This document shows, one piece after another, positions 1 to 7,998 of a stretch of 64,000 nucleotides of DNA. The position numbers were made by a program, and so were the translations under genes. Position 1 is the stretch's first letter; every line of letters begins with the position of its first letter. The stretch covers positions 1-64,000 of the forward strand of contig NZ_JAERQN010000003.1 in assembly GCF_016805305.1 (NCBI RefSeq), written 5' to 3'. The DNA comes from Falsiroseomonas ponticola (GTDB lineage Bacteria; Pseudomonadota; Alphaproteobacteria; Acetobacterales; Acetobacteraceae). A model generated the notes under the pieces. That model saw nothing but the letters and a program-made list of their open reading frames with translations, searched no databases and was not told the DNA's origin.

Positions 1-316
1 GGGCCAAGCTCGGAAACGGTCTTAGGACCGAAGGGCCGACGGCCTCGAGATCGCGCCGCCGGTGCAGGGCTGCAGCCCTGCACCGGCGGTCACACTATGC
101 ATCATCGCCAAGACACAAGGGCCCGCTGGCCCTTGGCAGGGTTGGGGTACGGGGAAGGGACGGCGTCCCTTCCCCGGGCCACAGGCGCACCGTCGGCACC
201 CCGCCTACACCCCCCGCCAACCCCTTCGCCCGTATCCTGCGCTGCACAACTGGCCGTGACGGCGGTGCATGCCCATCTGGTGCGTTGCGCATGTGCCCCT
301 TTGGCCGGGGTGGTGT
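1..316. other. Non-coding stretch before pbp1A
   Basis: No gene is supported here. Bases 1 to about 55 show no recognisable protein end in any frame. In related genomes an N-acetylmuramoyl-L-alanine amidase gene often precedes pbp1A, but its C-terminus is not visible. The rest holds three perfect inverted repeats (annotated separately) and a GC-rich spacer that should contain the pbp1A promoter. I could not pick a convincing -35/-10 pair. Confidence 0.6.
56..175. repeat. Cluster of three perfect inverted repeats
   Basis: Three consecutive perfect inverted repeats lie within 120 bases. The first is a 34-base palindrome at 56-89 (15-base arms around TGCA). The second has 8-base arms at 116-123 and 128-135 (CAAGGGCC / GGCCCTTG, loop CGCT). 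The third has 11-base arms at 151-161 and 165-175 (GGGGAAGGGAC / GTCCCTTCCCC, loop GGC). None is followed by a clear T-run, so a classical rho-independent terminator is not obvious. They may form a structured intergenic repeat element or the end of the upstream transcript. I found no second copy by eye in the window. Confidence 0.6.
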
Positions 317-2917
317 ATGGAGCGCCGCATGGATACCCCTGATCTTCGCGCCGAAGGCCCCATGGTGGGCGGAAGGCCTGCTGCTGCTCCGGAACCCGAG
401 GCTCCGCCGCCGGCCAAGCCGCCGCGGCGCAAGCGCCGGTGGTTCGTCGGCACGGTCGGTTTCCTCGTGAAGACGGCGATCGTGCTGGTGGTGGCGGTTG
501 GGCTGGCGGGGGCGGGGGCGGCCTGGTCGCTCTATCGCAACGCGGTGGCGGAGCTGCCGGACTACCGGTGGCTGGCGGATTACCAGCCGCCGCAGATGTC
601 GCGCATCTATGCCGCCGACAGCCGCCTGATGGCGGAGCTGGCGCAGGAGCGGCGGGTCTTCATCCCGATCGAGGCGATTCCCCAGCGGCTGCAGCAGGCC
701 TTCGTCTCGGCGGAGGACCAGCGCTTCTGGACGCATCATGGCGTCGATCCCATCGGCATCTTCCGCACGGTGCTGACGAATGTGGAGCAGATCGGCAGCG
801 GGCGGCGGATGGCGGGGGCTTCCACCATCACCCAGCAGGTCGCCAAGAACATGCTGGTGGGGGCGGAGCGGTCGCTGACGCGCAAGGTGCGGGAGGCGAT
901 CCTGGCGCTGCGCATCGAGCAGGCGATGCCGAAGTCCCGCATCCTGGAGATCTACCTGAACGAGATCTTCCTGGGCCAGCAGGCCTATGGCGTGGCGGCG
1001 GCGGCGCAGAACTACTTTAACAAGTCGCTGGACGAGCTGTCCCTGGCCGAATCCGCCTTCCTGGCCGCGCTGCCCAAGGCGCCGAACAACTACAACCCCA
1101 TCCGCTTCCCGGAGGCCGCCAAGGCCCGGCGCGACTGGGTGCTGGAACGGATGGCCGAGGATGGCGCCATCACGCGGGAGGAAGCGGCGCGCGCGCGGGC
1201 GGAGCCGCTGGTGCCGCGGCCGCAGCGCCGGCCGGACATGGTCGCGGTGGGCCAGCACTTCACGGAGGAGGTGCGGCGGGAGCTGATCACGCGCTTCGGC
1301 GTGGACCAGACGACGATGGGCGGCCTGGTGGTGCGCACCTCGCTCGACCCGAACCTGCAGGCGGAGGCCGAGAAGGCGCTGCGGAACGGGCTGCTGGATT
1401 ATGACCGTCGCCGGGGTGGCTGGCGCGGCCCGGTGGCGCGGATTTCCGCGAACCCGACGGAATGGCTGCCAGCGCTGCAGGCCGTGGCGCGGCCGCCCGG
1501 CATCCAGCCGGGCTGGCGCCTGGCGGTGGCGCTGGAGGTGCGGGACCGCGAGGCGCGGCTCGCCTGGCTGGAACGCCCGGATGCCCGCACGGCGCCGCAG
1601 CCGCGCACCGGCACCATGTATCTGGAGGACATCGCGACCTGGGCGCGACCCGTGCGTGATGGCCGGATGGGGCCGCCGCTGCGCCGCATGCAGGAAGCGC
1701 TCAGCCCCGGTGACGTGGTGATGGTGGAGACGCTGCCCGCCGTGGCCGCGCAGCCGCCCCGTGTCGCCGCGCGCCCCGAACGCCTGATGCTGCGCCAGCT
1801 GCCGGAGGTGGAGGGCGCGGTCGTGGCGCTCGACCCCAATACCGGCCGCGTGCTGGCGATGGTGGGTGGCTTCTCCTTCGAGCGGTCCTGGTTCAACCGG
1901 GCGTCGCAGGCGATGCGGCAGCCCGGCTCCTCCTTCAAGCCCTATGTCTATCTCGCGGGGCTGGAGGCGGGGATACCGCCCAACCAGCTGCTGCTGGACG
2001 CGCCGGTCGAGATCATGACGCCGCAGGGCATGTGGCGTCCGGGCAATTACGGCGGCGGCGCCGCCCAGGGCTGGGTGACGATGCGCAGCGCGCTGGAGCG
2101 CAGCCTCAACCTGGTGACCATCCGGCTCGCGCAGCAGGTCGGCATGCCGGCGGTGGCGGATGTGGCGAACCGCTTCGGCGTCATCCCCAACATGCCGCGC
2201 GTCCTGGCCATGTCGCTCGGCGCCGGGGAGACGACGGTGCTCCGCCAGGCCGCGGGCTATGCCAGCTTCGTCAATGGCGGGCGGCAGGTGATCCCGACGC
2301 TGATCGACAGCGTGCAGGACCGCCATGGCCGCCTGGTCTGGCGCACCGATGCCCGCGAATGCAGCGGCTGCAACGCGGATGCGAACAGCCAGCCCCCGCG
2401 GCTTTCCGACACGCGCCGGCAGATCGTGGACCCGGTGACGGCCTTCCAGATGACCAGCCTGCTGCAGGGCGTGGTGCAGCGCGGCACCGGCACGCGGGCC
2501 GCGGAAGGGCTGAACCGCCCCGTGGCCGGCAAGACCGGGACGACGGATGACTACAAGGATGCCTGGTTCGTGGGCTTCACGCCGGACCTGGTCGTGGCTG
2601 TCTGGGTCGGCTTCGACGAGCCGCGGACGCTGCGGCTGCAGAGCGAGACCGGCGCGGACGTGACGGGCGGGCGACTGGCGACGCCGATCTTCCGCGACGT
2701 GGTGGCCGCCGCGACGCAGGGCTCGCCGCCCATTCCCTTCCGCGCGCCGCCGGGGGTCGCGCTGGTGCGGCTGCAGCTGGATAACGGCCAGACCATCCTG
2801 GAGGCCTTCCGCCCGGGCACGGAGAACAGCGCGCGGCCGCCTTCCGACCCCCTGGCGGGGGCCGGGGCGGGAACCGCGGCGGCTGGCCTCGACAGCAATC
2901 TGGGTGGGCTCTACTGA
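317..2917 (+). CDS. mrcA: Penicillin-binding protein 1A (bifunctional glycosyltransferase/transpeptidase)
   Basis: Class A penicillin-binding protein that polymerises lipid II into glycan strands and cross-links the stem peptides on the periplasmic face of the inner membrane. A short Pro/Arg-rich cytoplasmic tail is followed by one membrane anchor (about residues 37-65). The GT51 domain shows [13 protein letters not shown] and [14 protein letters not shown] middle OB-like segment leads to the transpeptidase domain with SSFK (SxxK), SLN (SxN) and [13 protein letters not shown] (KTG box). The length, about 866 residues, is usual for alphaproteobacterial PBP1A. Candidate ATG starts are at 317 and 329, and an upstream in-frame start at 269 would add residues that do not look native. 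The stop lies 7 bases before the prfB start, a pairing common in alphaproteobacteria, so the two genes are probably co-transcribed. Confidence 0.95.
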   Translation: MERRMDTPDLRAEGPMVGGRPAAAPEPEAPPPAKPPRRKRRWFVGTVGFLVKTAIVLVVAVGLAGAGAAWSLYRNAVAELPDYRWLADYQPPQMSRIYAADSRLMAELAQERRVFIPIEAIPQRLQQAFVSAEDQRFWTHHGVDPIGIFRTVLTNVEQIGSGRRMAGASTITQQVAKNMLVGAERSLTRKVREAILALRIEQAMPKSRILEIYLNEIFLGQQAYGVAAAAQNYFNKSLDELSLAESAFLAALPKAPNNYNPIRFPEAAKARRDWVLERMAEDGAITREEAARARAEPLVPRPQRRPDMVAVGQHFTEEVRRELITRFGVDQTTMGGLVVRTSLDPNLQAEAEKALRNGLLDYDRRRGGWRGPVARISANPTEWLPALQAVARPPGIQPGWRLAVALEVRDREARLAWLERPDARTAPQPRTGTMYLEDIATWARPVRDGRMGPPLRRMQEALSPGDVVMVETLPAVAAQPPRVAARPERLMLRQLPEVEGAVVALDPNTGRVLAMVGGFSFERSWFNRASQAMRQPGSSFKPYVYLAGLEAGIPPNQLLLDAPVEIMTPQGMWRPGNYGGGAAQGWVTMRSALERSLNLVTIRLAQQVGMPAVADVANRFGVIPNMPRVLAMSLGAGETTVLRQAAGYASFVNGGRQVIPTLIDSVQDRHGRLVWRTDARECSGCNADANSQPPRLSDTRRQIVDPVTAFQMTSLLQGVVQRGTGTRAAEGLNRPVAGKTGTTDDYKDAWFVGFTPDLVVAVWVGFDEPRTLRLQSETGADVTGGRLATPIFRDVVAAATQGSPPIPFRAPPGVALVRLQLDNGQTILEAFRPGTENSARPPSDPLAGAGAGTAAAGLDSNLGGLY

Positions 2918-2924
2918 GCGGCTC

Positions 2925-4055
2925 ATGCGCGCAGACGCCGAAAAGCTGAAGACCGAGATCGCGGACAGCCTAGCGCTGCTCCGCGCCCATCTGGACTGGG
3001 ACGCCGCCGTCAGGCGGCTCGAGGAGCTGAACGCCCGCTCGGAGGACCCGGACCTCTGGAACAAGGCCGAGGAGGCGCAGGCGGTGATGCGGGAGCGCAA
3101 CCGCCTCGCCGCCCAGATCGAGGGCGTGCAGAAGCTGGAGCGTGACGTCGCGGATGCGGTCGAGCTGATCGAGATGGCGGAGGCCGAGGGCGATGCCGCC
3201 ATGGCCGATGCCGCGGTGGCCGACATGCGGGGCTATGCCGAGGAGGCGAAGCGCCGCGAGATCGAGAGCCTGCTGTCCGGCGAGGCCGATCCCAACGACG
3301 CCTATCTGGAAGTGAATGCCGGCGCCGGCGGCACGGAGGCGCAGGACTGGGCCGAGATGCTGCTGCGCATGTACACGCGCTGGGCGGAGCGTCGCGGCTA
3401 CAAGGTGACGATGACGGAGCAGTCGGAAGGCGAGCAGGCGGGCATCAAATCCGCCACCATCCAGGTCTCCGGCACCAATGCCTTCGGCTGGCTGAAGACG
3501 GAGACGGGCGTGCACCGCCTGGTGCGCATCAGCCCCTTCGACGCCGCGGCACGGCGCCAGACCAGCTTCGCCAGCGTCTATGTCTATCCGGTGATCGACG
3601 ACAAGATCGAGATCGAGATCAACCCGGCGGACATCAAGACCGACACCTTCCGCGCCTCCGGCGCCGGCGGCCAGCACGTGAACAAGACGGAATCGGGCGT
3701 GCGCTTCACGCATATCCCGACCGGCATCGTCGCGGCCTCCACCCAGGACCGCAGCCAGCACCGCAACCGCGTCATCGCCATGGATATGCTGAAGGCGCGG
3801 CTCTACGAACTGGAACTGCGCAAGCGGGAGGCGATCACGGCGGGGATCGAGGCCGGCAAGACCGATATCGGCTGGGGCCACCAGATCCGGAGCTACGTCC
3901 TGCAGCCCTACCAGATGGTGAAGGATCTGCGGACGGGCGTGGAGAAGGGCAACCCCGACGCGGTGCTGGACGGGGAGATCGACGAATTCATGGCGGCCGC
4001 GCTGGCACAGCGCGTCGGCGCCACGCGATCGGACGCCAGCGCCAAGGCGGATTGA
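2925..4055 (+). CDS. prfB: Peptide chain release factor 2
   Basis: RF2 recognises UGA and UAA stop codons and triggers peptidyl-tRNA hydrolysis. The 376-residue protein carries the SPF codon-recognition tripeptide (RISPFD) and the catalytic GGQ ([13 protein letters not shown]). The ATG at 2925 follows the pbp1A stop by 7 bases. Where E. coli prfB has its programmed +1 frameshift (CTT TGA C), this gene reads straight through as CTG GAC at 2991-2996. There is no internal UGA, and therefore no frameshift autoregulation. The downstream aldolase start overlaps the stop (TGATG), so translation is probably coupled. Confidence 0.97.
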   Translation: MRADAEKLKTEIADSLALLRAHLDWDAAVRRLEELNARSEDPDLWNKAEEAQAVMRERNRLAAQIEGVQKLERDVADAVELIEMAEAEGDAAMADAAVADMRGYAEEAKRREIESLLSGEADPNDAYLEVNAGAGGTEAQDWAEMLLRMYTRWAERRGYKVTMTEQSEGEQAGIKSATIQVSGTNAFGWLKTETGVHRLVRISPFDAAARRQTSFASVYVYPVIDDKIEIEINPADIKTDTFRASGAGGQHVNKTESGVRFTHIPTGIVAASTQDRSQHRNRVIAMDMLKARLYELELRKREAITAGIEAGKTDIGWGHQIRSYVLQPYQMVKDLRTGVEKGNPDAVLDGEIDEFMAAALAQRVGATRSDASAKAD

Positions 4056-4696
4056 TGAGCGCCGCCGCGCTGGTCGAGGCCGCGCGGGCGCTGGATGCGG
4101 CGGGGTTCATGCCGCAGAAGTCGGGGAACCTGTCGCAGCGCGACGGGGATGGGTTCCTGATCACGCCCTCCGGCCAGCCCTATGCCGCGATGGTCGCGGA
4201 TGACCTGGTGCGCTGCGGGCGGGATGGCGCGGTGCGGGGCAACGGGCGCCCGTCCTCCGAATGGCGGCTGCATGCGGCGATCTACCGGGCGCGGCCGGAT
4301 GCGATGGCGGTGGTCCATACGCACAGCCCAATGGCGACCGCCCTGTCCTGCGCGCGGCACCCGATTCCGCCCATCCACTACATGGTGACCCTGGCCGGGG
4401 AGGGCGGGCGGCGCGGCATTCCCTGCGCGGCCCACGCCACCTTCGGAACGGAGGCGCTGGCGCGATCGGCCGTGGCGGCGCTGGGCGAGGGGCTGCGGGC
4501 GACGCTGCTGGCCAATCATGGCGTCGTGGCGCTGGGGGCCACGCTGGCCGGCGCGGTGGCGCTGGTGCGGGAGGTGGAGAACCTGGCCGCCCAGTATCTC
4601 GCGCTGCGGGCGGCTCGCATCGACCCGGTGCTGCTCTCCGAGGCCGAGCTGGCGGAGGCGGCGGCGATGCTCGGCGATTACGGGCGGCCGGTGTGA
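4055..4696 (+). CDS. Class II aldolase/adducin family protein
   Basis: Zinc-dependent aldolase of the L-fuculose-1-phosphate aldolase / L-ribulose-5-phosphate 4-epimerase fold, 213 residues. Visible signatures are the N-terminal KSGNLSQRDGDGFLITPSG phosphate-loop region, VVHTHSPMATALSC with two metal-binding histidines, and LLANHGVVALG with the third. The substrate is probably a small sugar phosphate, but it cannot be assigned; in this family, members of this size act on aldol or epimerase substrates and others are uncharacterised. The ATG at 4055 shares a base with the prfB stop codon. The stop overlaps the next gene's GTG start (GTGA), so the gene sits in the middle of a coupled run. Confidence 0.88.
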   Translation: MSAAALVEAARALDAAGFMPQKSGNLSQRDGDGFLITPSGQPYAAMVADDLVRCGRDGAVRGNGRPSSEWRLHAAIYRARPDAMAVVHTHSPMATALSCARHPIPPIHYMVTLAGEGGRRGIPCAAHATFGTEALARSAVAALGEGLRATLLANHGVVALGATLAGAVALVREVENLAAQYLALRAARIDPVLLSEAELAEAAAMLGDYGRPV

Positions 4697-5409
4697 CCCT
4701 GGCCTGGCAGGCGGCGCCTGCGCGGCTGGATGATCGCGTGCGGCTCTACGCCATCGGCGATGTGCATGGCATGGCCGGGCGGCTGGCGGCGCTGCATGGG
4801 CAGGTGGCCGAGGACCTGGCGGCGCGGCCGGTGGCGCGGGCGGTGGTGGTGCATCTCGGTGACTATGTGGACAAGGCGGGCGACCCGGCGGCGGTGCTGG
4901 AGCTGGTCGCGGGCTTCCGGCTGCCCGGCGCCGTGGTGGTCAATCTGCTGGGCAACCACGAGGCGATGATGCGGGACGCGCTGGCGGGCGATCGCGCGGC
5001 GGTGGATGACTGGCTCTGGTGTGGCGGGCGGGTGACGCTGGCGAGCTATGGCCTGGCGCCGGAGGCCGGGCCCGAAGCCTGGGCAGTCGCGATCCCCGAA
5101 GGCCACCAGGCCCTGCTGCGGGACGGGCTGGCGCTGAGCCATCGGGAGGGGCCGTATTTCCTCGCCCATGCCGGCATCCGCCCCGGCGTGGCGCTGGAGG
5201 CGCAATCGGCGGAGGACCTGCTGACCATCCGCGGCCCCTTCCTGCACCACGAGGGGCCGCATCCCGCCGTGATCGTCCATGGCCATACCGCGCGGCTGGC
5301 GCCCGAGATCCGTGCCAACCGCATCAACCTCGACACCGCCGCCCATGCCGGGGGCCTGTTGACCTGCGGCGTGCTCGAACAGGATCGGATCGCCTTCCTC
5401 ACGGCGTAG
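4693..5409 (+). CDS. Metallophosphoesterase (PPP-type serine/threonine phosphatase-like)
   Basis: Calcineurin-like phosphoesterase of 238 residues, related to bacterial PPP phosphatases and Ap4A hydrolases. Metal-binding motifs appear in order: GDVHG (about residues 22-26), GDYVDKA, GNHEAMM, a C-terminal LAHAG and VHGHT. It may dephosphorylate phosphoproteins or cleave dinucleoside polyphosphates; sequence alone does not decide. The GTG start at 4693 overlaps the aldolase stop as GTGA. It is preferred because it immediately precedes the conserved domain and there is no closer ATG. The 3' end overlaps the convergent MFS gene by 11 bases. Confidence 0.88.
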   Translation: MTLAWQAAPARLDDRVRLYAIGDVHGMAGRLAALHGQVAEDLAARPVARAVVVHLGDYVDKAGDPAAVLELVAGFRLPGAVVVNLLGNHEAMMRDALAGDRAAVDDWLWCGGRVTLASYGLAPEAGPEAWAVAIPEGHQALLRDGLALSHREGPYFLAHAGIRPGVALEAQSAEDLLTIRGPFLHHEGPHPAVIVHGHTARLAPEIRANRINLDTAAHAGGLLTCGVLEQDRIAFLTA

Positions 5410-6598
5410 CGGGCTGGCCCGCCGCGCTGCGCAGCACGGTCCCGCCCGCCAGCCACAGCGCCAGCGCCGCGAGCGCGATGCCGGCCAGGACCAGGAAGGC
5501 GGCGCCGTAGCCCGCCTGCTGCGCGACCACGCCGCCGATGGTGGAGCTGAGGGAGGCGCCGATGCCCTGCAGGGTCATCACCGCCGCCAGCCCCGCCGTG
5601 GCGTGCCCGCTGCCATCCAGGATGCGCGCGACGATCCCCGGCACCGCGACGCCGAGCAGCCCGGCGCCGACGCCATCCAGCACCTGCACCGGGATCAGGG
5701 CGAGGGGATGATCCACGCTGCCCGCGATCAGCCCGCGGATCGGCAGGGCCACCAGCGCCAGGATGAAGACGAGGCCATAGCCCCGCCGCACCGCCAGCCA
5801 GGCCGCGAGCAGCGCCATCGGGATCATGGTCGCCTGCGCCAGGATGACGGTGGCGGCCGTGTAGGCGGCGGGATCCATGCCGGTGCCGCGCGCCACCATC
5901 GCCTGGCCGAGCAGCGGCAGCATGGCCGCATTCGCCATGTGGAACAGCGCCACCGTCCCCGCCACCAGCAGCAGCGGGCGCGACCCGAGCAAGGTGGGCA
6001 GGATGGGCTCGGCCTGCGCGCCCGCCGTCGCGCCCCGTGCCGCCGCATGGTCGATGTCGCGCGGCCTGATCAGCGCCACGGCGATGACGGCGGCGATCGC
6101 CATGCCCGCCATCAGCACAAAGACCGCGACCAGCCCGAACTGCCAGCCGAGCAGCCCCGCCAGCGCCGCGGCGGTGGCGTTGCCCGCATGGTTGAAGGCC
6201 TCGTTCCGGCCGAGCTGCCGCGCATAGCCCTGCTGCCGCACCAGGCCGAGGGTGAGGGCCGCGATGCAGGGCGCGACGGCGGCGGCGGCCACGCCCGCGA
6301 TCATCTGCGCCGCCACCGTGATGGCGAAGACCGGCGCCAGGTAGTTCACCGCGCAGGCCAGCACGATCAGCACGCAGGCGATGGCCAGCAGCGCGCGCTT
6401 GTGGCGCGTGGAATCGACCAGCAGGCCGATCGGCGTCGCCGCCGCCATGCCGGCCGCGCCGCCGAGGCTCATGGCGATGCCGATCGAGGCCGGCGACCAG
6501 CCCTGCTGCTGGAGGAAGACGCCGAGGAAGGGGCCGAGCCCGTCCCGCACATCCGCGATGAAGAAGTTCAGCGCGTTGAGCGCGGGCAGGGAGGACAT
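5399..6598 (-). CDS. MFS transporter
   Basis: Major facilitator superfamily protein of 399 residues with 12 predicted hydrophobic segments. The MFS loop motif is degenerate (the helix 2-3 loop reads LLVDSTRHKRALL). The substrate is unknown; the architecture fits drug or metabolite export. The ATG at 6598 was chosen because the first transmembrane helix (ALNALNFFIADVRDG) begins right after it, although the frame stays open upstream without a plausible N-terminus. A 21-codon leader ORF and two hairpins lie immediately upstream on the same strand and may control expression. The gene converges on the metallophosphoesterase, overlapping it by 11 bases. Confidence 0.88.
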   Translation of the reverse strand: MSSLPALNALNFFIADVRDGLGPFLGVFLQQQGWSPASIGIAMSLGGAAGMAAATPIGLLVDSTRHKRALLAIACVLIVLACAVNYLAPVFAITVAAQMIAGVAAAAVAPCIAALTLGLVRQQGYARQLGRNEAFNHAGNATAAALAGLLGWQFGLVAVFVLMAGMAIAAVIAVALIRPRDIDHAAARGATAGAQAEPILPTLLGSRPLLLVAGTVALFHMANAAMLPLLGQAMVARGTGMDPAAYTAATVILAQATMIPMALLAAWLAVRRGYGLVFILALVALPIRGLIAGSVDHPLALIPVQVLDGVGAGLLGVAVPGIVARILDGSGHATAGLAAVMTLQGIGASLSSTIGGVVAQQAGYGAAFLVLAGIALAALALWLAGGTVLRSAAGQPATP

Positions 6599-6664
6599 GG
6601 GCCGGTCGTATCCGCAATGGTCCGGCCTGATCGCGCGGGGGGCTGCGCGGGTTCCCGAAACAGC

Positions 6665-6696
6665 GAAGGCCCCGGGGATCGCTCCCCGAGGCCTTC
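6665..6696 (-). terminator. Terminator/attenuator-like hairpin before the MFS gene
   Basis: A 13-base-pair stem (6665-6678 with 6683-6696, one C-A mismatch at 6672/6689) closes on four bases. On the minus strand the loop is GCGA, a stable GNRA tetraloop, so the structure is suited to minus-strand RNA. It is followed by GCTGTTTCGG, only a short U-run. It lies between the leader ORF and the MFS start. A second small hairpin at 6701-6720 (GCCGG arms, UUCG loop on the minus strand) lies between this one and the leader ORF. This arrangement resembles an attenuator, but no mutually exclusive anti-terminator was confirmed. Confidence 0.55.
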
Positions 6697-6738
6697 CATT
6701 GCTGCCGGCGAACCGGCTGCTTGCGTCTGGTGACTCGC

Positions 6739-6804
6739 CTACGCGATGGCGCCGGCGATGATCCAGGCTGCAGTCTCGGTGGACGCCTTGGGGCAATGAG
6801 ACAC
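6739..6804 (-). CDS. Putative 21-residue leader peptide with a near-perfect Shine-Dalgarno
   Basis: A short ORF starts with GTG at 6804 and stops with TAG at 6739-6741. The peptide begins VSHCPKAST, continues with ETAA and ends WIIAGAIA. The reason to believe it is translated is the preceding GAAAGGAGGTGATCC, a full-length complement of the 16S rRNA 3' end, placed 7 bases before the GTG. It lies 66 bases after the stop of the sulfotransferase-like gene and upstream of the hairpins and MFS gene. It could be a regulatory leader peptide, a small membrane-associated peptide (hydrophobic C-terminal half), or a modified peptide precursor. I do not recognise a family. Confidence 0.5.
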   Translation of the reverse strand: MSHCPKASTETAAWIIAGAIA

Positions 6805-6888
6805 TGGATCACCTCCTTTCGGTTGTTGCGGGACAGAGGAGAGGATGGGGTGCCGGGGCGGGGTCCGCAAGGAAAGTTTCGCGGCCGC

Positions 6889-7995
6889 TCAGGGCGCCAG
6901 GCCGATGGCCCTCAGGCGCAGGCGGGGCGGCTTGCCGGGGCGCGGCGGGCCGGCCTGCAGGGTGACCGTGACCTCCCCATCCTCGGCCAGGGGCGGCAGC
7001 GGCACGGTGACCACGCCGTGGGGCGGCGCCGTCGTCGGGGCCAGCAGCACCTCCTCGGCCATCGTCGCGCCGATGGCCGGGCGGCGGGTACGGGCGGGCG
7101 CCTCCACCTCCAGCAGCAGGGGGCGGGCGGGGCCGGCGCGGAGCGGCAGATGGAGTGTCGCCTGCCGGCGGGCGAACCAGGCGCCCGCCGCATCCGGGGC
7201 GGCGAAGCCCGCGCCCAGCAGGGCGATGCCGGGGCCCCAGCCTTCCAGCGACCGCATCGCGCCCGGGACCAGCGGCTCGGGCGGCGGCAGGGCGTAGTCG
7301 AAGGCTTCGGCGAATCCGGCGCCGCGGCGCGTGATGTCGGCGGCCTGGCCCGGAGTCAGCACGGTGGCGAACTTGCCGGGCAGCCCATCCCCGACATGGC
7401 CGGGATGCCAGTGGCTGCTGCCGTCATGCGAATGCGCCGTAGGGTTGGGGCCGAGCGCGCCCGATTCCAGCATGGCGTCGATGCGGGCGCGCACCGCCTC
7501 CGGCGTCAGCGCCGCGAAGACCTGGCGGCGCAGCCGCGCACCGGGCTTCAGGCCCAGGAAGCGGGCGAGGCGCGTGATCGTCTTCGGGTCCTGGCTGAAC
7601 CCATCCTCATACCGCAGCAGCAGGCAGGGCATGGCGCCGGGCAGGGCGGGCAGCGCCAGGCAGGACTCCTCCACGCGGTGGCGGCACAGCGCATAGTCGA
7701 AGCGGAAGCGCGCCATCAGGGAGGCGACGGCATCGCGGGGGTCGCGGACCGAGAGGATGGCGCGCCCACCCGTGCGCGCCGCCAGCCAGCGCAGGCCGCG
7801 GGTCGGCGCATGCGTCTTCAGCAGCAGCGGCACCCGGGCATCCACCTGCAGCGGCAGCTGGTCCGGGCTGTCGGCGAATTGCCGGTGCACCCGGCCCCAT
7901 TCGGCCTCCAGCAGGGCATAAGCGGCGTTGTAGAGCCAGGTGGAGGCGCTTCCATACTGGCCGGCGCAGAGGATGATCGGCGCCGGCCCCGCCAT
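6889..7995 (-). CDS. Sulfotransferase-domain protein with C-terminal extension
   Basis: The N-terminal part (about residues 1-230) resembles PAPS-dependent sulfotransferases. GQYGSASTWLYNA stands in the place of the 5'-phosphosulfate loop, KTHAPT follows at the beta-strand, and ILSVRDPRDAVASL matches the 3'-phosphate-binding motif. About 140 C-terminal residues form a Pro/Leu-rich, probably beta-stranded region of no recognised family. The substrate is unknown. It is the last gene of a four-gene unit with prpE, an enoyl-CoA hydratase and an acyl-CoA ligase, starting 3 bases after the ligase stop. An acyl or hydroxy-acyl acceptor is therefore possible, but that is only inference from context. 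Confidence 0.7.
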   Translation of the reverse strand: MAGPAPIILCAGQYGSASTWLYNAAYALLEAEWGRVHRQFADSPDQLPLQVDARVPLLLKTHAPTRGLRWLAARTGGRAILSVRDPRDAVASLMARFRFDYALCRHRVEESCLALPALPGAMPCLLLRYEDGFSQDPKTITRLARFLGLKPGARLRRQVFAALTPEAVRARIDAMLESGALGPNPTAHSHDGSSHWHPGHVGDGLPGKFATVLTPGQAADITRRGAGFAEAFDYALPPPEPLVPGAMRSLEGWGPGIALLGAGFAAPDAAGAWFARRQATLHLPLRAGPARPLLLEVEAPARTRRPAIGATMAEEVLLAPTTAPPHGVVTVPLPPLAEDGEVTVTLQAGPPRPGKPPRLRLRAIGLAP

Positions 7996-7998
7996 GCC

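Noticed and set aside
95-3226. Very long open frame of over 1000 codons opposite pbp1A and prfB
   Set aside because: Antisense open frames are expected at this GC content. The translation is Arg/His-rich without domains, and both genes on the plus strand are certain.
6801-6820. Fragment matching the 3' end of 16S rRNA on the plus strand
   Set aside because: The 17-base match CTGGATCACCTCCTTTC stops abruptly on both sides. It is explained by the very strong Shine-Dalgarno sequence of the minus-strand leader ORF, not by an rRNA gene.
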